Position numbers and translations under genes: made by a program. Of a stretch of 64,000 nucleotides of DNA, positions 15,585 through 23,288 are shown in pieces. The stretch's first letter is position 1. Each line of letters begins with the position of its first letter. The notes under the pieces were generated by a model. It searched no databases. It was not told the DNA's origin and was given only the letters and a program-made list of their open reading frames with translations. The DNA is from a virus, in IMG/VR virus record IMGVR_UViG_3300032287_000965, positions 1 through 64,000 of that record. The stretch is one strand, 5' to 3'.

Positions 15585-17114
15585 TTAGTAGTACGCCGCT
15601 TTTCTGGCGCGGTGGTATATGGGTTCGTCTTTTTCGTCGGTATCAAGGGTAATGAACCCCCCTTGCCTAAAGCGTAGCAGTGCTTGCGACGTAGTATCCA
15701 CGAAGTCATCGTGTTCGCCAACCGGGAAGGCCGCTACTTCTTCGATAACTTCTCGTGCCCATCTGGTGTCGGGTGCCCAGACTTTGCCGCTGGTGAAGAG
15801 GTCGGCGACTGCGTTGAGTCGCACCATTTTGTCGTTGCCTCTGCTTGGGGAGAACTCCTGAACTGGAATACCCATTGCCCGAAGTTCTTGAATAAGCGGG
15901 GCACCTGCTGCCTTTTTCTCCACAATGAATGCATCGGGTTCCCATTCTTTATAGTGCTTCAACGCAGTTTGTTTTAAATCTGGAAACGCCATCCGCTCCT
16001 TGAACGCGTCCAACAGTATTAACTGTGGCGTGTCGTTCTCTTCTTCGTTGTACCAAATTCCCCACGTGGTGCAGGCTGAATAGTCGGAGTTGTTCTTGGT
16101 CTCAAAGGCCGTATCCCACGACTGAATAATGTATTCGCATTGCGGGGGGTCGTCACTTTCCCAGATGCGCCAGTGCTTGCGCGAGATGATGGCCGAGTTC
16201 TCTGAGGTGGGGCTTTGCATGTACTGGGCGTTCCAGTACCGGGGGTCGAGTGACGCCTTGACTTTCTTTAACTGCTCCAGCGGCCACTGCTCTGGCCACA
16301 GGCTTTTCTCGTTCTCGTCGTTCTCATTCAAGATGGCCGGGAGTTCTACGATCTCCCACGGCTCGGCATCCGGGTTTCTGGTCTGGTAGTCGATAAGCCG
16401 CCCGGTCAAGTCCAACAGCGACCATCTGGTCATAATGACAATAATTGCCCCACCGGGCATCAGACGTTGCAGGGGGCCTGTCTGAAACCAACTCCACGCC
16501 GTATCGAACGCGAGTCTTGAATTTGATTTAACGTCCTGTTCGCTATGCGGGTCATCAATAACAAATAAGTCAGCACCGCGACCAGCCAAAGCACCACCGA
16601 CACCCGCTGCGTAATACTGACCTCCGGCTCCGGTACTCCACTTTCCTGCTGCTTTCTGGTCATCTGCAATCCGCGTATCTGGGTAAAGTTCTTGGTACTC
16701 TTCTGACTCAATCAGGTTTCGCACCCGCCGTCCAAAGTCTTCCGACAAGCCCGCCGTGTGGGTGCCCATGATGATCTTCTTGTCGGGGTACTTACCTAAA
16801 AAATAAGCTGGGAACAGGTAAGACGAGAACTCGGACTTACCGTGGCGTGGTGCGATATTGATAATGACCCGCTTCTTTTTGCCGCTGATCACATCCTCAA
16901 AGATCTTTGAGAGCTTCCGGTGGTGGGGGCCGATCTTAAATCCCGGATACACATGGGTGGCAAACCCAAGCATGGAGTCCCTACCGATTACTTTACTGGC
17001 GCGGGCAGCGCGTTCTTCCAAGTCGGCAAGTAGTTCTGCTTTTTCTCGGGGGGTTAGGGTTGGGAGGGCGCGTTGTAGCGCCGTTATCTCTTCAGGACTC
17101 AGTACTGGGTTCAT
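15585..17114 (-). CDS. terL: Terminase large subunit
   Basis: 509 residues. Walker A is APRHGKSE at 88-95, Walker B is DLFVIDDPH at 182-190 and motif III/coupling is MTRW at about 228-231. The RNase H-like nuclease has D333 (SWDTAF), E399 (FIVEKKAAG) and D470/D473 (HDDFVDTTSQAL). All catalytic residues are present. It packages DNA into the procapsid and cuts the concatemer. The ATG start overlaps the small subunit by 23 bp. The RHGKSE Walker A is a known variant of this terminase group. Confidence 0.95.
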   Translation of the reverse strand: MNPVLSPEEITALQRALPTLTPREKAELLADLEERAARASKVIGRDSMLGFATHVYPGFKIGPHHRKLSKIFEDVISGKKKRVIINIAPRHGKSEFSSYLFPAYFLGKYPDKKIIMGTHTAGLSEDFGRRVRNLIESEEYQELYPDTRIADDQKAAGKWSTGAGGQYYAAGVGGALAGRGADLFVIDDPHSEQDVKSNSRLAFDTAWSWFQTGPLQRLMPGGAIIVIMTRWSLLDLTGRLIDYQTRNPDAEPWEIVELPAILNENDENEKSLWPEQWPLEQLKKVKASLDPRYWNAQYMQSPTSENSAIISRKHWRIWESDDPPQCEYIIQSWDTAFETKNNSDYSACTTWGIWYNEEENDTPQLILLDAFKERMAFPDLKQTALKHYKEWEPDAFIVEKKAAGAPLIQELRAMGIPVQEFSPSRGNDKMVRLNAVADLFTSGKVWAPDTRWAREVIEEVAAFPVGEHDDFVDTTSQALLRFRQGGFITLDTDEKDEPIYHRARKAAYY

Positions 17115-17697
17115 TGTCTACACTTTGACATTCTATTTCTTCGACTTCTCTGACATCCGTGATGTCCACGATCTTGGCGAATTTACCCAGCTTTTCCTTG
17201 ATCCGCGCTTCCAGTTCAGCGTCGGACAACTCTGTCTTCTTAATCTCGATCTTCTCGGTGAACAGCCCCACTTCCGTGACTTTGCCCAGAAGCGCCAATG
17301 CTTTAAGCCTGACGCTGGCTGTCGGATGGTTGGTTTCTTCCAGTATCTTGGCCACCGTATACCCGCGTAGCTCCTTGGCCTGATTGATGAACTCCCAATC
17401 GTACGCCGTTAGCATTCCAACAAGGTGTTGTACCGCTGCGGGGGTTTTGATTTCAGCTAATGCAGCGCGGGAGTGCTCGTCGGGCTGGGCGGTGACGATA
17501 TTGGTGAAGGCCGTTCTGGCTGCTTGGGACTCCAACTCATTGGCGACCTCGTCGCTGGCCGCGCCCAGACTTTTTAACCAGTCGGCGGTATCTACTTTGG
17601 CATCTACCAAGTCTGCCGGAGCAGTTTTTTCAAGCGTGACGAAGCCAGCGGAGTCGTCGTCCACATCGGGGGTGAATTCTATTAGGTGATCCAACAT
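17092..17697 (-). CDS. Probable terminase small subunit
   Basis: 201 residues from the ATG at 17697, supported by AAGGGA upstream; a longer frame to 17757 lacks a good site. The protein is helical: ADWLKSLGAASDEVANELES, then TAYDWEFINQAKELRGYTVA and SDAELEARIKEKLGKFAKIV. It is first in the late operon and overlaps the large terminase gene, which is the normal place of the small subunit. I see no clear HTH. The assignment is from position, size and helical content. Confidence 0.65.
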   Translation of the reverse strand: MLDHLIEFTPDVDDDSAGFVTLEKTAPADLVDAKVDTADWLKSLGAASDEVANELESQAARTAFTNIVTAQPDEHSRAALAEIKTPAAVQHLVGMLTAYDWEFINQAKELRGYTVAKILEETNHPTASVRLKALALLGKVTEVGLFTEKIEIKKTELSDAELEARIKEKLGKFAKIVDITDVREVEEIECQSVDNEPSTES

Positions 17698-17808
17698 GCG
17701 CAGGTCCCTTGCGTACCTCGTTGCGCGGAGTGTATAGTGTGTAAAGCAAGTGCGCAAGTGGCAACTCTTGACATTTGCTTCTCCTTTGCTCGTCTCCGGG
17801 CATCTTTG

Positions 17809-17837
17809 GCCCCCGATCCCCCTCGGGGGCTTTTTTT
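17809..17837 (+). terminator. Rho-independent terminator, plus strand
   Basis: Stem GCCCCCGA / TCGGGGGC with a 6-nt loop, then seven T. It stops rightward transcription before the early promoter region. No plus-strand gene precedes it, so it may end a short untranslated RNA or block read-through antisense to the terminase genes. A TTGACA lies upstream at 17768-17773 without a good -10. Confidence 0.75.
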
Positions 17838-17846
17838 GGGCTGTGT

Positions 17847-17876
17847 TTGTCCAACGTTTGACAGTGTTGTTATAAT
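17847..17876 (+). promoter_or_regulatory. Candidate early promoter with overlapping 16-bp dyad
   Basis: TTGTCC (17847-17852), an 18-bp spacer and a perfect TATAAT (17871-17876) make a sigma70-like promoter facing the early genes. The -35 overlaps TGTCCAACGTTTGACA (17848-17863), a near-perfect palindrome. A closely related 16-mer lies at 34018-34033. A protein bound here would cover the -35, suggesting repression. Confidence 0.5.
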
Positions 17877-18050
17877 TTTTTTAATAATAGTGGGGGGTTT
17901 TGTAGTAGTGATGGAAAAGTTATCAAGGTGAAAACGAAAATAGTGGGGATGGTTACGGAATAGTGTTCTATGGCGACGGGTATGCCACCCCAAAAAAGGG
18001 GTCATGGGGGTACGGTGGGGTCGCAAAGTTGCCGAAATTGCACCGAAAAG

Positions 18051-18065
18051 GGGTCATTCTGACCC
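18051..18065. repeat. GGGTCA-N3-TGACCC dyad, copy 1
   Basis: GGGTCA TTC TGACCC, about 95 bp upstream of the first early gene. It has A-rich flanks on both sides and no T run, so it is not a standard terminator here. Member of an eight-copy family. Confidence 0.7.
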
Positions 18066-18159
18066 GAAAAAGGCTCTGGAAATGCCACACTTGCGATAAT
18101 GGCTCTACCAAATGGCGCTGTGCCACTGGTAAACACTCAATCAATCGAAAGGAATCACC

Positions 18160-18537
18160 ATGAACAAGCAGACACAAGCCAAAGTAAACACAATCGTATC
18201 CAAGTTTCTTGATGCATCAGACGATCTTGTCATAAGCCTGCACTCCGAAGGCTTGACCACAGACGCAGAGCAGAGACCGTACGTCATCGTTGCAGTATGC
18301 GCGAAATACACCGAAGGCAAAGGCTGGAATGAATCCGCGAGTGGCAAAGTCATGCTCGATACGAAGCACAAGCGCTATGAGTTCCTGAAGACCAAAGTGC
18401 GCGATGTCATGGCGGCACTGAAGGGCGAGACGCGTAGCGCGTCATCTGGCAAAACCGATCCGGTTGACGCGATTATCCGTGCCTTCAACAAGCTCGATGC
18501 GAAGCAACAGCGCGCCGTCATCAAGGCACTGGCTTGA
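18160..18537 (+). CDS. Unknown early protein
   Basis: 125 residues, start ATG after GAAAGGAATCACC. The N-terminal half is mixed alpha/beta with ISLHSEGLTTDAEQRPYVIV, and the C-terminal half is helical and basic (KRYEFLKTKVRDVMAALKGE, DAIIRAFNKLDAKQQRAVIK). It is the first gene of the early block and ends in a terminator-like hairpin three bases past its stop. Such first early genes often modify the host, but I see no motif that tells the function. Confidence 0.7.
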   Translation: MNKQTQAKVNTIVSKFLDASDDLVISLHSEGLTTDAEQRPYVIVAVCAKYTEGKGWNESASGKVMLDTKHKRYEFLKTKVRDVMAALKGETRSASSGKTDPVDAIIRAFNKLDAKQQRAVIKALA

Positions 18538-18540
18538 TTT

Positions 18541-18563
18541 CGGGTCAACGTGACCCGTTTTTT
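18541..18563 (+). terminator. GGGTCA dyad copy 2 with T run
   Basis: CGGGTCA ACG TGACCCG followed by six T. A 7-bp stem with a 3-nt loop right after the first early gene. It fits an intrinsic terminator or attenuator that leaves the first gene at a higher transcript level. Confidence 0.75.
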
Positions 18564-18634
18564 CCACGGGGCATCGGCGTGAGGTCTGGCTGGTGTTCCG
18601 TTATCTGTCTAACCACCACCGAAAGGCGTTAATC

Positions 18635-18832
18635 ATGAAATTCGCACATATCCCAAAAGCAGCGTACTCAATCGGGCAAGTCATCACCGTACACGGCAAG
18701 CCCATGCGTGTGGAAAGCTACACCCATACCGGAAAAAACGTAGTCGTACATTCATTGGAAGGCGCACCGCGCTTTGAGCGGATTGTCTGTATCTGTACAG
18801 ACGCGCAAGCCATTGAAGCCATTACAAACTAA
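18635..18832 (+). CDS. Unknown small early protein
   Basis: 65 residues from the ATG at 18635 with GAAAGG upstream. The sequence has YSIGQVITVHGKPMRVES, then YTHTGKNVVVHSLEG and ERIVCICTDAQA. It is mostly beta and resembles a small SH3-like barrel (inference from the GKPMRVE pattern). It is bounded on each side by members of the hairpin family. Function unknown. Confidence 0.65.
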   Translation: MKFAHIPKAAYSIGQVITVHGKPMRVESYTHTGKNVVVHSLEGAPRFERIVCICTDAQAIEAITN

Positions 18833-18839
18833 CCAAAAA

Positions 18840-18856
18840 CGGGTCAACCTGACCCG
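18840..18856. repeat. GGGTCA dyad, copy 3
   Basis: CGGGTCA ACC TGACCCG in the gap between two small genes. It is followed by AAAT and not by a T run, so it would be a weak terminator at best. Confidence 0.7.
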
Positions 18857-18880
18857 AAATTAACCCAAAGGAGCATCACC

Positions 18881-19093
18881 ATGGAATACGAAACAATGAA
18901 ATGCAAAGGCTTTTGGTTGCCGACTGACCCGACTGCGAAGGCTGTTGGAATTATGGACGTACTCATAGCCAGAGGTAGTTGGGACGAGGTAGAGGGCGCC
19001 GATGACGAGCGCATCTTCTACTACATGGACGGAGCTGAGTTACAGCGCGGGGATATTATCTCTGACGGCTTTGTTGTAATTGAAATTAACTAA
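18881..19093 (+). CDS. Unknown small early protein
   Basis: 70 residues, ATG after AAAGGAGCATCACC. It is acidic, with FWLPTDPTAKAVGIMDVLIA and DDERIFYYMDGAELQRGDII. No recognisable motif. It lies in the tandem series of short early genes with near-identical ribosome sites. Function unknown. Confidence 0.65.
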   Translation: MEYETMKCKGFWLPTDPTAKAVGIMDVLIARGSWDEVEGADDERIFYYMDGAELQRGDIISDGFVVIEIN

Positions 19094-19109
19094 CCAGAAA
19101 GGAATCATC

Positions 19110-19301
19110 ATGGAATACCAAAAATACACCCGCCATACCTTCAAGCGCCTGACAGCCGATGAAGTCCGAGAGTTCCGCGAACTACAAGAAGCCCAATCCA
19201 TTGCATGGATGACGGGCAACAAGAGCCGAGCCAAAGAACTGGGCAAAGTACTGGGCGAACTGCGTAACAGCAACCTCGCCTACCGCAACCTGTATGCGTA
19301 A
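19110..19301 (+). CDS. Unknown small helical early protein
   Basis: 63 residues from the ATG at 19110 (GAAAGGAATCATC upstream). It is helical and charged: FKRLTADEVREFRELQEAQS, then WMTGNKSRAKELGKVLGELR. A short helical hairpin is likely. It is followed by a GGGTCA dyad seven bases past the stop. No known family comes to mind. Confidence 0.65.
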   Translation: MEYQKYTRHTFKRLTADEVREFRELQEAQSIAWMTGNKSRAKELGKVLGELRNSNLAYRNLYA

Positions 19302-19308
19302 CCAAAAT

Positions 19309-19325
19309 CGGGTCAACCTGACCCG
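19309..19325. repeat. GGGTCA dyad, copy 4
   Basis: CGGGTCA ACC TGACCCG, with AAAAT before it and TTTAT after it. The same loop as copy 3. Its short T run makes it a possible weak terminator. Confidence 0.7.
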
Positions 19326-19353
19326 TTTATCCACCCCTGAAAGGAGCATCATC

Positions 19354-19503
19354 ATGAAAGACCAAACAACCATCGACAAAGTAGTAGCGCAACTTCAACA
19401 AGACATTGCCAGCGGTGACCTAACTGCGATTGAAGAACTGCTGCGCTTTGTGCCTGAGCAAAACCTGCTTGCGTACCTGCCCGAAATTACCCACAACCAC
19501 TGA
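19354..19503 (+). CDS. Unknown 49-residue early protein
   Basis: 49 residues, ATG at 19354 with GAAAGGAGCATCATC upstream. It is predicted helical (DKVVAQLQQDIASGDLTAIE, then ELLRFVPEQNLLAYLPE). This pattern of a short helical repeat ending in LLAYLPE is common in small phage proteins. Function unknown. Confidence 0.65.
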   Translation: MKDQTTIDKVVAQLQQDIASGDLTAIEELLRFVPEQNLLAYLPEITHNH

Positions 19504-19514
19504 AAGGAACCACC

Positions 19515-19721
19515 ATGAAACTAATCAAAGAATCCACAGGTATCGAAGTCAAGGCAGGAGACGTAGCGCACGACTTCAGGGGCGAAGCAGCCATCGTTAC
19601 AGGCTGGGCGTTGCCCAGACACGCAGGATCAACGGGGAGGGTTTACGTCAAAGAGATGGGAGACAGGGGATTCACAGGCGAGTACTACCCATCTGTATAC
19701 GGCATGAAATGGGTGGAATGA
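19515..19721 (+). CDS. Conserved small early protein
   Basis: 68 residues, ATG after GAAAGGAACCACC. It contains GDVAHDFRGEAAIVTGWALP, then RHAGSTGRVYVKEMG and YYPSVYGMKWVE. This combination (FRGE.A.VTGW..PRH.GSTGRV) is a conserved phage family of unknown function, probably a small beta-barrel. It is last in the first early cluster and is followed by a strong bidirectional terminator. Confidence 0.7.
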   Translation: MKLIKESTGIEVKAGDVAHDFRGEAAIVTGWALPRHAGSTGRVYVKEMGDRGFTGEYYPSVYGMKWVE

Positions 19722-19731
19722 AGATTACTAC

Positions 19732-19759
19732 AAAAAAGGGGTCAAAATGACCCCTTTTT
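19732..19759. terminator. GGGTCA dyad copy 5, bidirectional terminator
   Basis: AAAAAA GGGGTCA AAA TGACCCC TTTTT. A 7-bp GC-rich stem flanked by A and T tracts, so it works as an intrinsic terminator in both directions. It closes the first cluster of early genes. Confidence 0.85.
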
Positions 19760-20088
19760 CCACCTATCCATGATTACTACAAGTGGACAAGAAAAAAGAC
19801 AGCGAAAACGTAGCGCCATCAAGGCGTATCCCAAAAACAGGCACATACATACATCTATTTAAATATATATATATATATAGGAGAGTATTTGTATGTACGT
19901 GCGGAGAACGAAAAGCTTTTGTCTTTTTTGGTAAGCAGGGGCTTTCTTATTTCTCCATACCGATAGATAAACGAACCACTTCCTGTGCTCACCCGCACCC
20001 ACACTGCCAAAGCACTGTCCAAAAACTTGTCCGACTGTGTTAATCTTGGATACCGCCTTGGATACCACTATTAAAAAGGGTAGTAATC
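19760..20088. other. Non-coding gap with inverted repeat and TA tract
   Basis: About 330 bp without a convincing gene. A frame at 19783-20043 has low-complexity composition and no good ribosome site. The region holds a 12-bp inverted repeat around a TA tract (19841-19902) and a tandem repeat CTTGGATACC at 20045-20054 and 20057-20066, close to the next start codon. It is a candidate promoter or origin region. Confidence 0.6.
19841..19902. repeat. Inverted repeat around an AT-rich tract
   Basis: GCACATACATAC (19841-19852) and GTATGTACGTGC (19891-19902) form 12-bp arms with a single wobble. Between them lies a stretch that includes eight TA dinucleotides (19864-19879). An easily melted core inside an inverted repeat is typical of replication origins or strong cruciform sites. 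Confidence 0.6.
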
Positions 20089-20877
20089 ATGCATAAATGG
20101 ATGTACAGAGCCACGCAACGCAAGATCGACAGCGTACTACTGCGTAAATTCCCCGAGCAACACGACTTGCGAAACGGGGTTCGGAATGAGATACGGCAGG
20201 TCAAGAGCCAACGCCGAGCCGAGAAGATCGCAGCAACGCACCGGAAAAAACTCTGGGCAGTGTTACTGCGCGACTTAAATTATGAGTACAACAACATCAG
20301 GCAAGGCATCAAGTACGCCAAGACCCAGACACAGCCCGAAAGACTACTCGCCTTTGAGAGCTATTTGTTGATAGTAGAGAGGGTCAGGGATGAGATCGAG
20401 GCAGCGCAGGCAAACCCCGAAGTTCCCAAACCCACGCCCAGTGCGTACAGCCAGTGGATCAACGCCAAAGCCAAGCGGCAGATTCCCAACAACGGCATTC
20501 ACTGGACTGATTGGGTTCCAGCTGGGGTAAAGCTAAAAGCACTGGCACTGTTCGATGCCATACCGCATACGCCCAAAGCCAAGCGCAAGATACCGTTTCA
20601 AAGAACCCAACGCCCGATCAAGAACAACCCAGCACTCACCCGCCTGATAAAACGAACCGAGAAGGAGATCGCCTATGTGAAGCAGGAATTAGACATCGCC
20701 CCGACACACCCAGTAATACGCCTGAAGTACGCCCAAATGCAGAAGGCACTGGCACGGATGCATGAGATGAAACCAAGCGAAGCCGTGCCACACACGTGGC
20801 ATGGGGTGTACGGATACGACAAGGCAGAACTCGATGCCGCAAGGAAAGAAGTAAAAGAGAAACTAGATGTAGTATAA
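20089..20877 (+). CDS. Unknown basic early protein (262 aa)
   Basis: 262 residues. It is highly basic and helical: MYRATQRKIDSVLLRKFPEQ, then NGVRNEIRQVKSQRRAEKIA and a middle Pro-rich linker around 130-150. The second half has KAKRKIPFQRTQRPIKNNP and helical EKEIAYVKQELDIAP. It could bind nucleic acid, but there is no known motif. The start ATG is at 20089 after an AAAAAGGG stretch. It begins the second early cluster. Confidence 0.65.
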   Translation: MHKWMYRATQRKIDSVLLRKFPEQHDLRNGVRNEIRQVKSQRRAEKIAATHRKKLWAVLLRDLNYEYNNIRQGIKYAKTQTQPERLLAFESYLLIVERVRDEIEAAQANPEVPKPTPSAYSQWINAKAKRQIPNNGIHWTDWVPAGVKLKALALFDAIPHTPKAKRKIPFQRTQRPIKNNPALTRLIKRTEKEIAYVKQELDIAPTHPVIRLKYAQMQKALARMHEMKPSEAVPHTWHGVYGYDKAELDAARKEVKEKLDVV

Positions 20878-20898
20878 TCTAGATGTAGTGCAGCAAAA

Positions 20899-20915
20899 CG
20901 GGTCAGCCTGACCCG
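20899..20915. repeat. GGGTCA dyad, copy 6
   Basis: CGGGTCA GCC TGACCCG in the gap after the 262-residue gene. It is followed by AAAT rather than T, as in copy 3. Confidence 0.7.
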
Positions 20916-20943
20916 AAATTCAACCAACCGAAAGGAGCAACAC

Positions 20944-21201
20944 ATGAAGTATTACATTGGCAGGATCGAAGAAAGCAATGGCGGCATGGAGTACAACGAC
21001 CGCTTCCTGTTCACAACCAAGGGCAACCCAGACAAGTACGCCGACAAGGTAGCAATGGAGTGGCGCGGTTGTACTCGCGCAGACTGGGACAAGGAACACG
21101 ATGCGTACTGGTCTGACTGCACCCTGATCTGGGCGGGGGCAGTGAATGAAATCCCGAAGGAAGACTTCGCTGTCCTGAGTAAGTACATAGCCGTCCTGTA
21201 A
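20944..21201 (+). CDS. Unknown small early protein
   Basis: 85 residues, ATG after CGAAAGGAGCAACAC. It begins MKYYIGRIEESNGGMEYND and has RFLFTTKGNPDKYADKVAME, then a Trp-rich region WRGCTRADWDKEHDAYWSDC. The same kind of YxVxxxE...GxxE start occurs in the next gene, so the two may be distant relatives. Function unknown. Confidence 0.65.
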   Translation: MKYYIGRIEESNGGMEYNDRFLFTTKGNPDKYADKVAMEWRGCTRADWDKEHDAYWSDCTLIWAGAVNEIPKEDFAVLSKYIAVL

Positions 21202-21227
21202 CCACAACCAACCGAAAGGAGCAACAC

Positions 21228-21536
21228 ATGAGCCAGAGTTTTTATACCGTAGCCGTTTACATGGAAGACCGCGCATTCGGCGGGCACGAGGAGGGTGGCT
21301 GGTACTACGACACCGCCGAGCTATGCATGGAGCCTGAAGCAGCGCAGTACCTGCGAGGGTTTAGTGATGAGGGCGAGGCGTACACCTACGCTATTGACCT
21401 GCACAACATCCTGACCAAGTGGAACGAAGGCAGACCAGAGACGAGCAGCGTCTTATCCGAGGGCAGGTACGCAGCCATCGTCAGTGAAGGTATGCCCAAG
21501 CCCCACTACCCAGAAACAACACCACGCTATTCGTAA
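21228..21536 (+). CDS. Unknown small early protein
   Basis: 102 residues, ATG after CGAAAGGAGCAACAC. It is acidic: FYTVAVYMEDRAFGGHEEGG, then WYYDTAELCMEPEA and FSDEGEAYTYAIDLHNIL. I recall this family (VAVY..DRAYGGPEEGGWWYD) as a common phage early protein of unknown role. The pair with the previous gene suggests duplication. Confidence 0.65.
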   Translation: MSQSFYTVAVYMEDRAFGGHEEGGWYYDTAELCMEPEAAQYLRGFSDEGEAYTYAIDLHNILTKWNEGRPETSSVLSEGRYAAIVSEGMPKPHYPETTPRYS

Positions 21537-21548
21537 AGGAGCAACACC

Positions 21549-21770
21549 ATGAAATACACATCTGAACAACTATTCGCAGCAGCGCATGAGATGAGGAAGA
21601 CCGGCGGCAGTTTCGCAGCAGCCATAGCCAGTGCGTTCTTCCTTGCTGACTTGGGGAACCAAGCCATCCTACTCGATGCCTTCGGGCATCTGTTTGAGAA
21701 GTACATTCCGCTCGATGAGCGGCTCGATGCAGAGATGGCACAGGGTAATTGGTTCGCTGATCTACGGTAA
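21549..21770 (+). CDS. Unknown small early protein
   Basis: 73 residues, ATG after TAAAGGAGCAACACC. Helical, with EQLFAAAHEMRKTGGSFAAA, then IASAFFLADLGNQAILLDAF and HLFEKYIP. The FAAAIASAFF run is amphipathic rather than a real membrane segment. The family is found in many phages without a known role. It is followed by dyad copy 7. Confidence 0.65.
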   Translation: MKYTSEQLFAAAHEMRKTGGSFAAAIASAFFLADLGNQAILLDAFGHLFEKYIPLDERLDAEMAQGNWFADLR

Positions 21771-21777
21771 ACAAAAA

Positions 21778-21794
21778 CGGGTCGGCCTGACCCG
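21778..21794. repeat. GGGTCA dyad, copy 7 (with wobble)
   Basis: CGGGTCG GCC TGACCCG. One arm has G where the others have A, which still pairs with U in RNA as a wobble. This suggests selection on RNA pairing rather than only on a DNA site. Flanked by AAAAA and by TTATT. Confidence 0.7.
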
Positions 21795-21841
21795 TTATTC
21801 AGGCCATTCACTTAACGCAACACAACCCGAAAGGAAACACC

Positions 21842-23287
21842 ATGATTGACAATGACTATTGCGGCTATGACAAATGGGAATGGATGATGTCTCTGGCCAA
21901 CGTGCTGGAGGAACGCGCAAGGGTAGGTAACTACATCTTGATCAACGGCTGGGATGCCATGCCTGAGGACTACCAGCAACGACACCCTGACCGTGACCCT
22001 GCGCTGTACCGCCTGTGGTTTGGGCGTGAGCGTAGGAATGCACCGATGCACCCTGCTATCCGTGATGCAGTGCGCCAAGCACCACCCGCAAACTGGCATC
22101 TACTTGTGCTTGAGTGGGCACACGCATCCGACTCTGACCCTAGCCGTATCGCATACACAAGGTCAGACGCACACGGCGAGGCTGACAGGCAGACGGTGAC
22201 ATCCGTGGGCAAGTATCTTGCCCGTCACTTCCCTACTATGCCTGACCATGACCTGCGTAGTATCGTCATGCGCTACGGTGCTAACCGCTTCGAGCTATGG
22301 GATACGGTGGACAAGATCGTGGAGGCTGTGCAAGAGGGGCCGCACTCATGTATGTGCTGGCGTGACCTTGACCCCGGTGATACGCACCCTTACGAGACGT
22401 ATGACCCCAAGTATGGCTGGCGTATCGCAGTGCGTATCGATAGCAACAGCCTGATTACTGCGCGGTGCTTGGTCAATACGTTTAGTAATACGTTCGTGCG
22501 TTCCTACACACGCAAGGATGGGGCGTACTCGCACAGCGATGAGGCTATCGAGGTGTGGCTGCGTGACAAGGGCTTTGAGAAGTCCTGTGATTGGGTAGGT
22601 CTCAAGCTTGCCAAGATAACCAAGGGCAGGCACAGCGATGACTTCTGGGCGCCGTACATTGACGGTGACTGCAAGCTTGTCTCTGACAGGGGCAACTACC
22701 TGATGATTACCAACGATGGCGAGTACGAGTGTACCCGCACTGACGGTCATGCCGATGGCTCATCGCTTTGCACTTGCAGTGACTGCGGTGAGCGTCACGG
22801 TGAGGATGACATGACTGGCATCGGGTATCACGGCGATTCGATGGTGGGTTCGTGCTGCATCGACAGCTATACATATGTCATGGGGCGTAACGGTTGCGAG
22901 TACTACATACCAGAGAACGAGGCGGTGTACGTTGAGTCAACTGGCAATTACTATGACCCTGAGTGCCTGAGCCGCTATGACATCGTTGAGCTTGACTGCG
23001 GTGACTATGTCGAGTCGTGCGATGCGGTGTACCTTGAGGAGCGTGATATGTGGGTGTACGGCGATGATGACTGCGTTGTGTGGTGCGATGACCCAGGTGT
23101 GTATCAGCACCGTGATGACTGCGTTGAATTAGCAGAGGGCGGCTGGGCATTGGAGTCTGATGCATGGCAGTGTGACCATGACAAGAAGTGGTACATCAGC
23201 ATAGCCGATCAGTTCGAGACACCATGCGGCCTGACAGTACACGTAGACCATGCAGATGCATACGCAACCAACACAGAGGAGAACTAA
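21842..23287 (+). CDS. Cys- and Asp-rich protein with zinc-ribbon-like motifs, unknown
   Basis: 481 residues, ATG after GAAAGGAAACACC. The N-terminal half is mixed and helical, with KYLARHFPTMPDHDLRSIVM. The second half is acidic with CTCSDCGE (CxCxxC), then GSCCIDSYTYVMGRNGCEYY and repeated short segments of the type YVESxxx-Y/W-DxxC (DCGDYVESCDAVYLEERDMW). These look like repeated small metal-binding beta units. I do not know the function. The gene stops 2 bp before a metallopeptidase gene, so they are co-expressed. Confidence 0.6.
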   Translation: MIDNDYCGYDKWEWMMSLANVLEERARVGNYILINGWDAMPEDYQQRHPDRDPALYRLWFGRERRNAPMHPAIRDAVRQAPPANWHLLVLEWAHASDSDPSRIAYTRSDAHGEADRQTVTSVGKYLARHFPTMPDHDLRSIVMRYGANRFELWDTVDKIVEAVQEGPHSCMCWRDLDPGDTHPYETYDPKYGWRIAVRIDSNSLITARCLVNTFSNTFVRSYTRKDGAYSHSDEAIEVWLRDKGFEKSCDWVGLKLAKITKGRHSDDFWAPYIDGDCKLVSDRGNYLMITNDGEYECTRTDGHADGSSLCTCSDCGERHGEDDMTGIGYHGDSMVGSCCIDSYTYVMGRNGCEYYIPENEAVYVESTGNYYDPECLSRYDIVELDCGDYVESCDAVYLEERDMWVYGDDDCVVWCDDPGVYQHRDDCVELAEGGWALESDAWQCDHDKKWYISIADQFETPCGLTVHVDHADAYATNTEEN

Positions 23288-23288
23288 T

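Larger units (their letters stand above)
17698..18159. other. Divergent control region between late and early operons
   Basis: This 462-bp gap without a gene separates the leftward terminase operon from the rightward early genes. It holds a terminator (17809-17837), a 16-bp dyad (17848-17863) overlapping a promoter-like pair, two copies of AATAGTGGGG (17886-17895 and 17939-17948), clustered G runs (17998-18020 and 18050-18053) and the first GGGTCA dyad (18051-18065). The layout suggests the main early promoter and operators, and possibly an origin. Confidence 0.7.

Noticed and set aside
17768-17773. TTGACA as a plus-strand promoter
   Set aside because: No acceptable -10 at 16-18 bp and a terminator follows within 40 bp; only possible for a very short RNA.
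19783-20043. 86-codon frame in the early gap
   Set aside because: Start not preceded by a ribosome site, odd composition with Tyr/Ile repeats from the TA tract, and it covers the inverted repeat; treated as non-coding.
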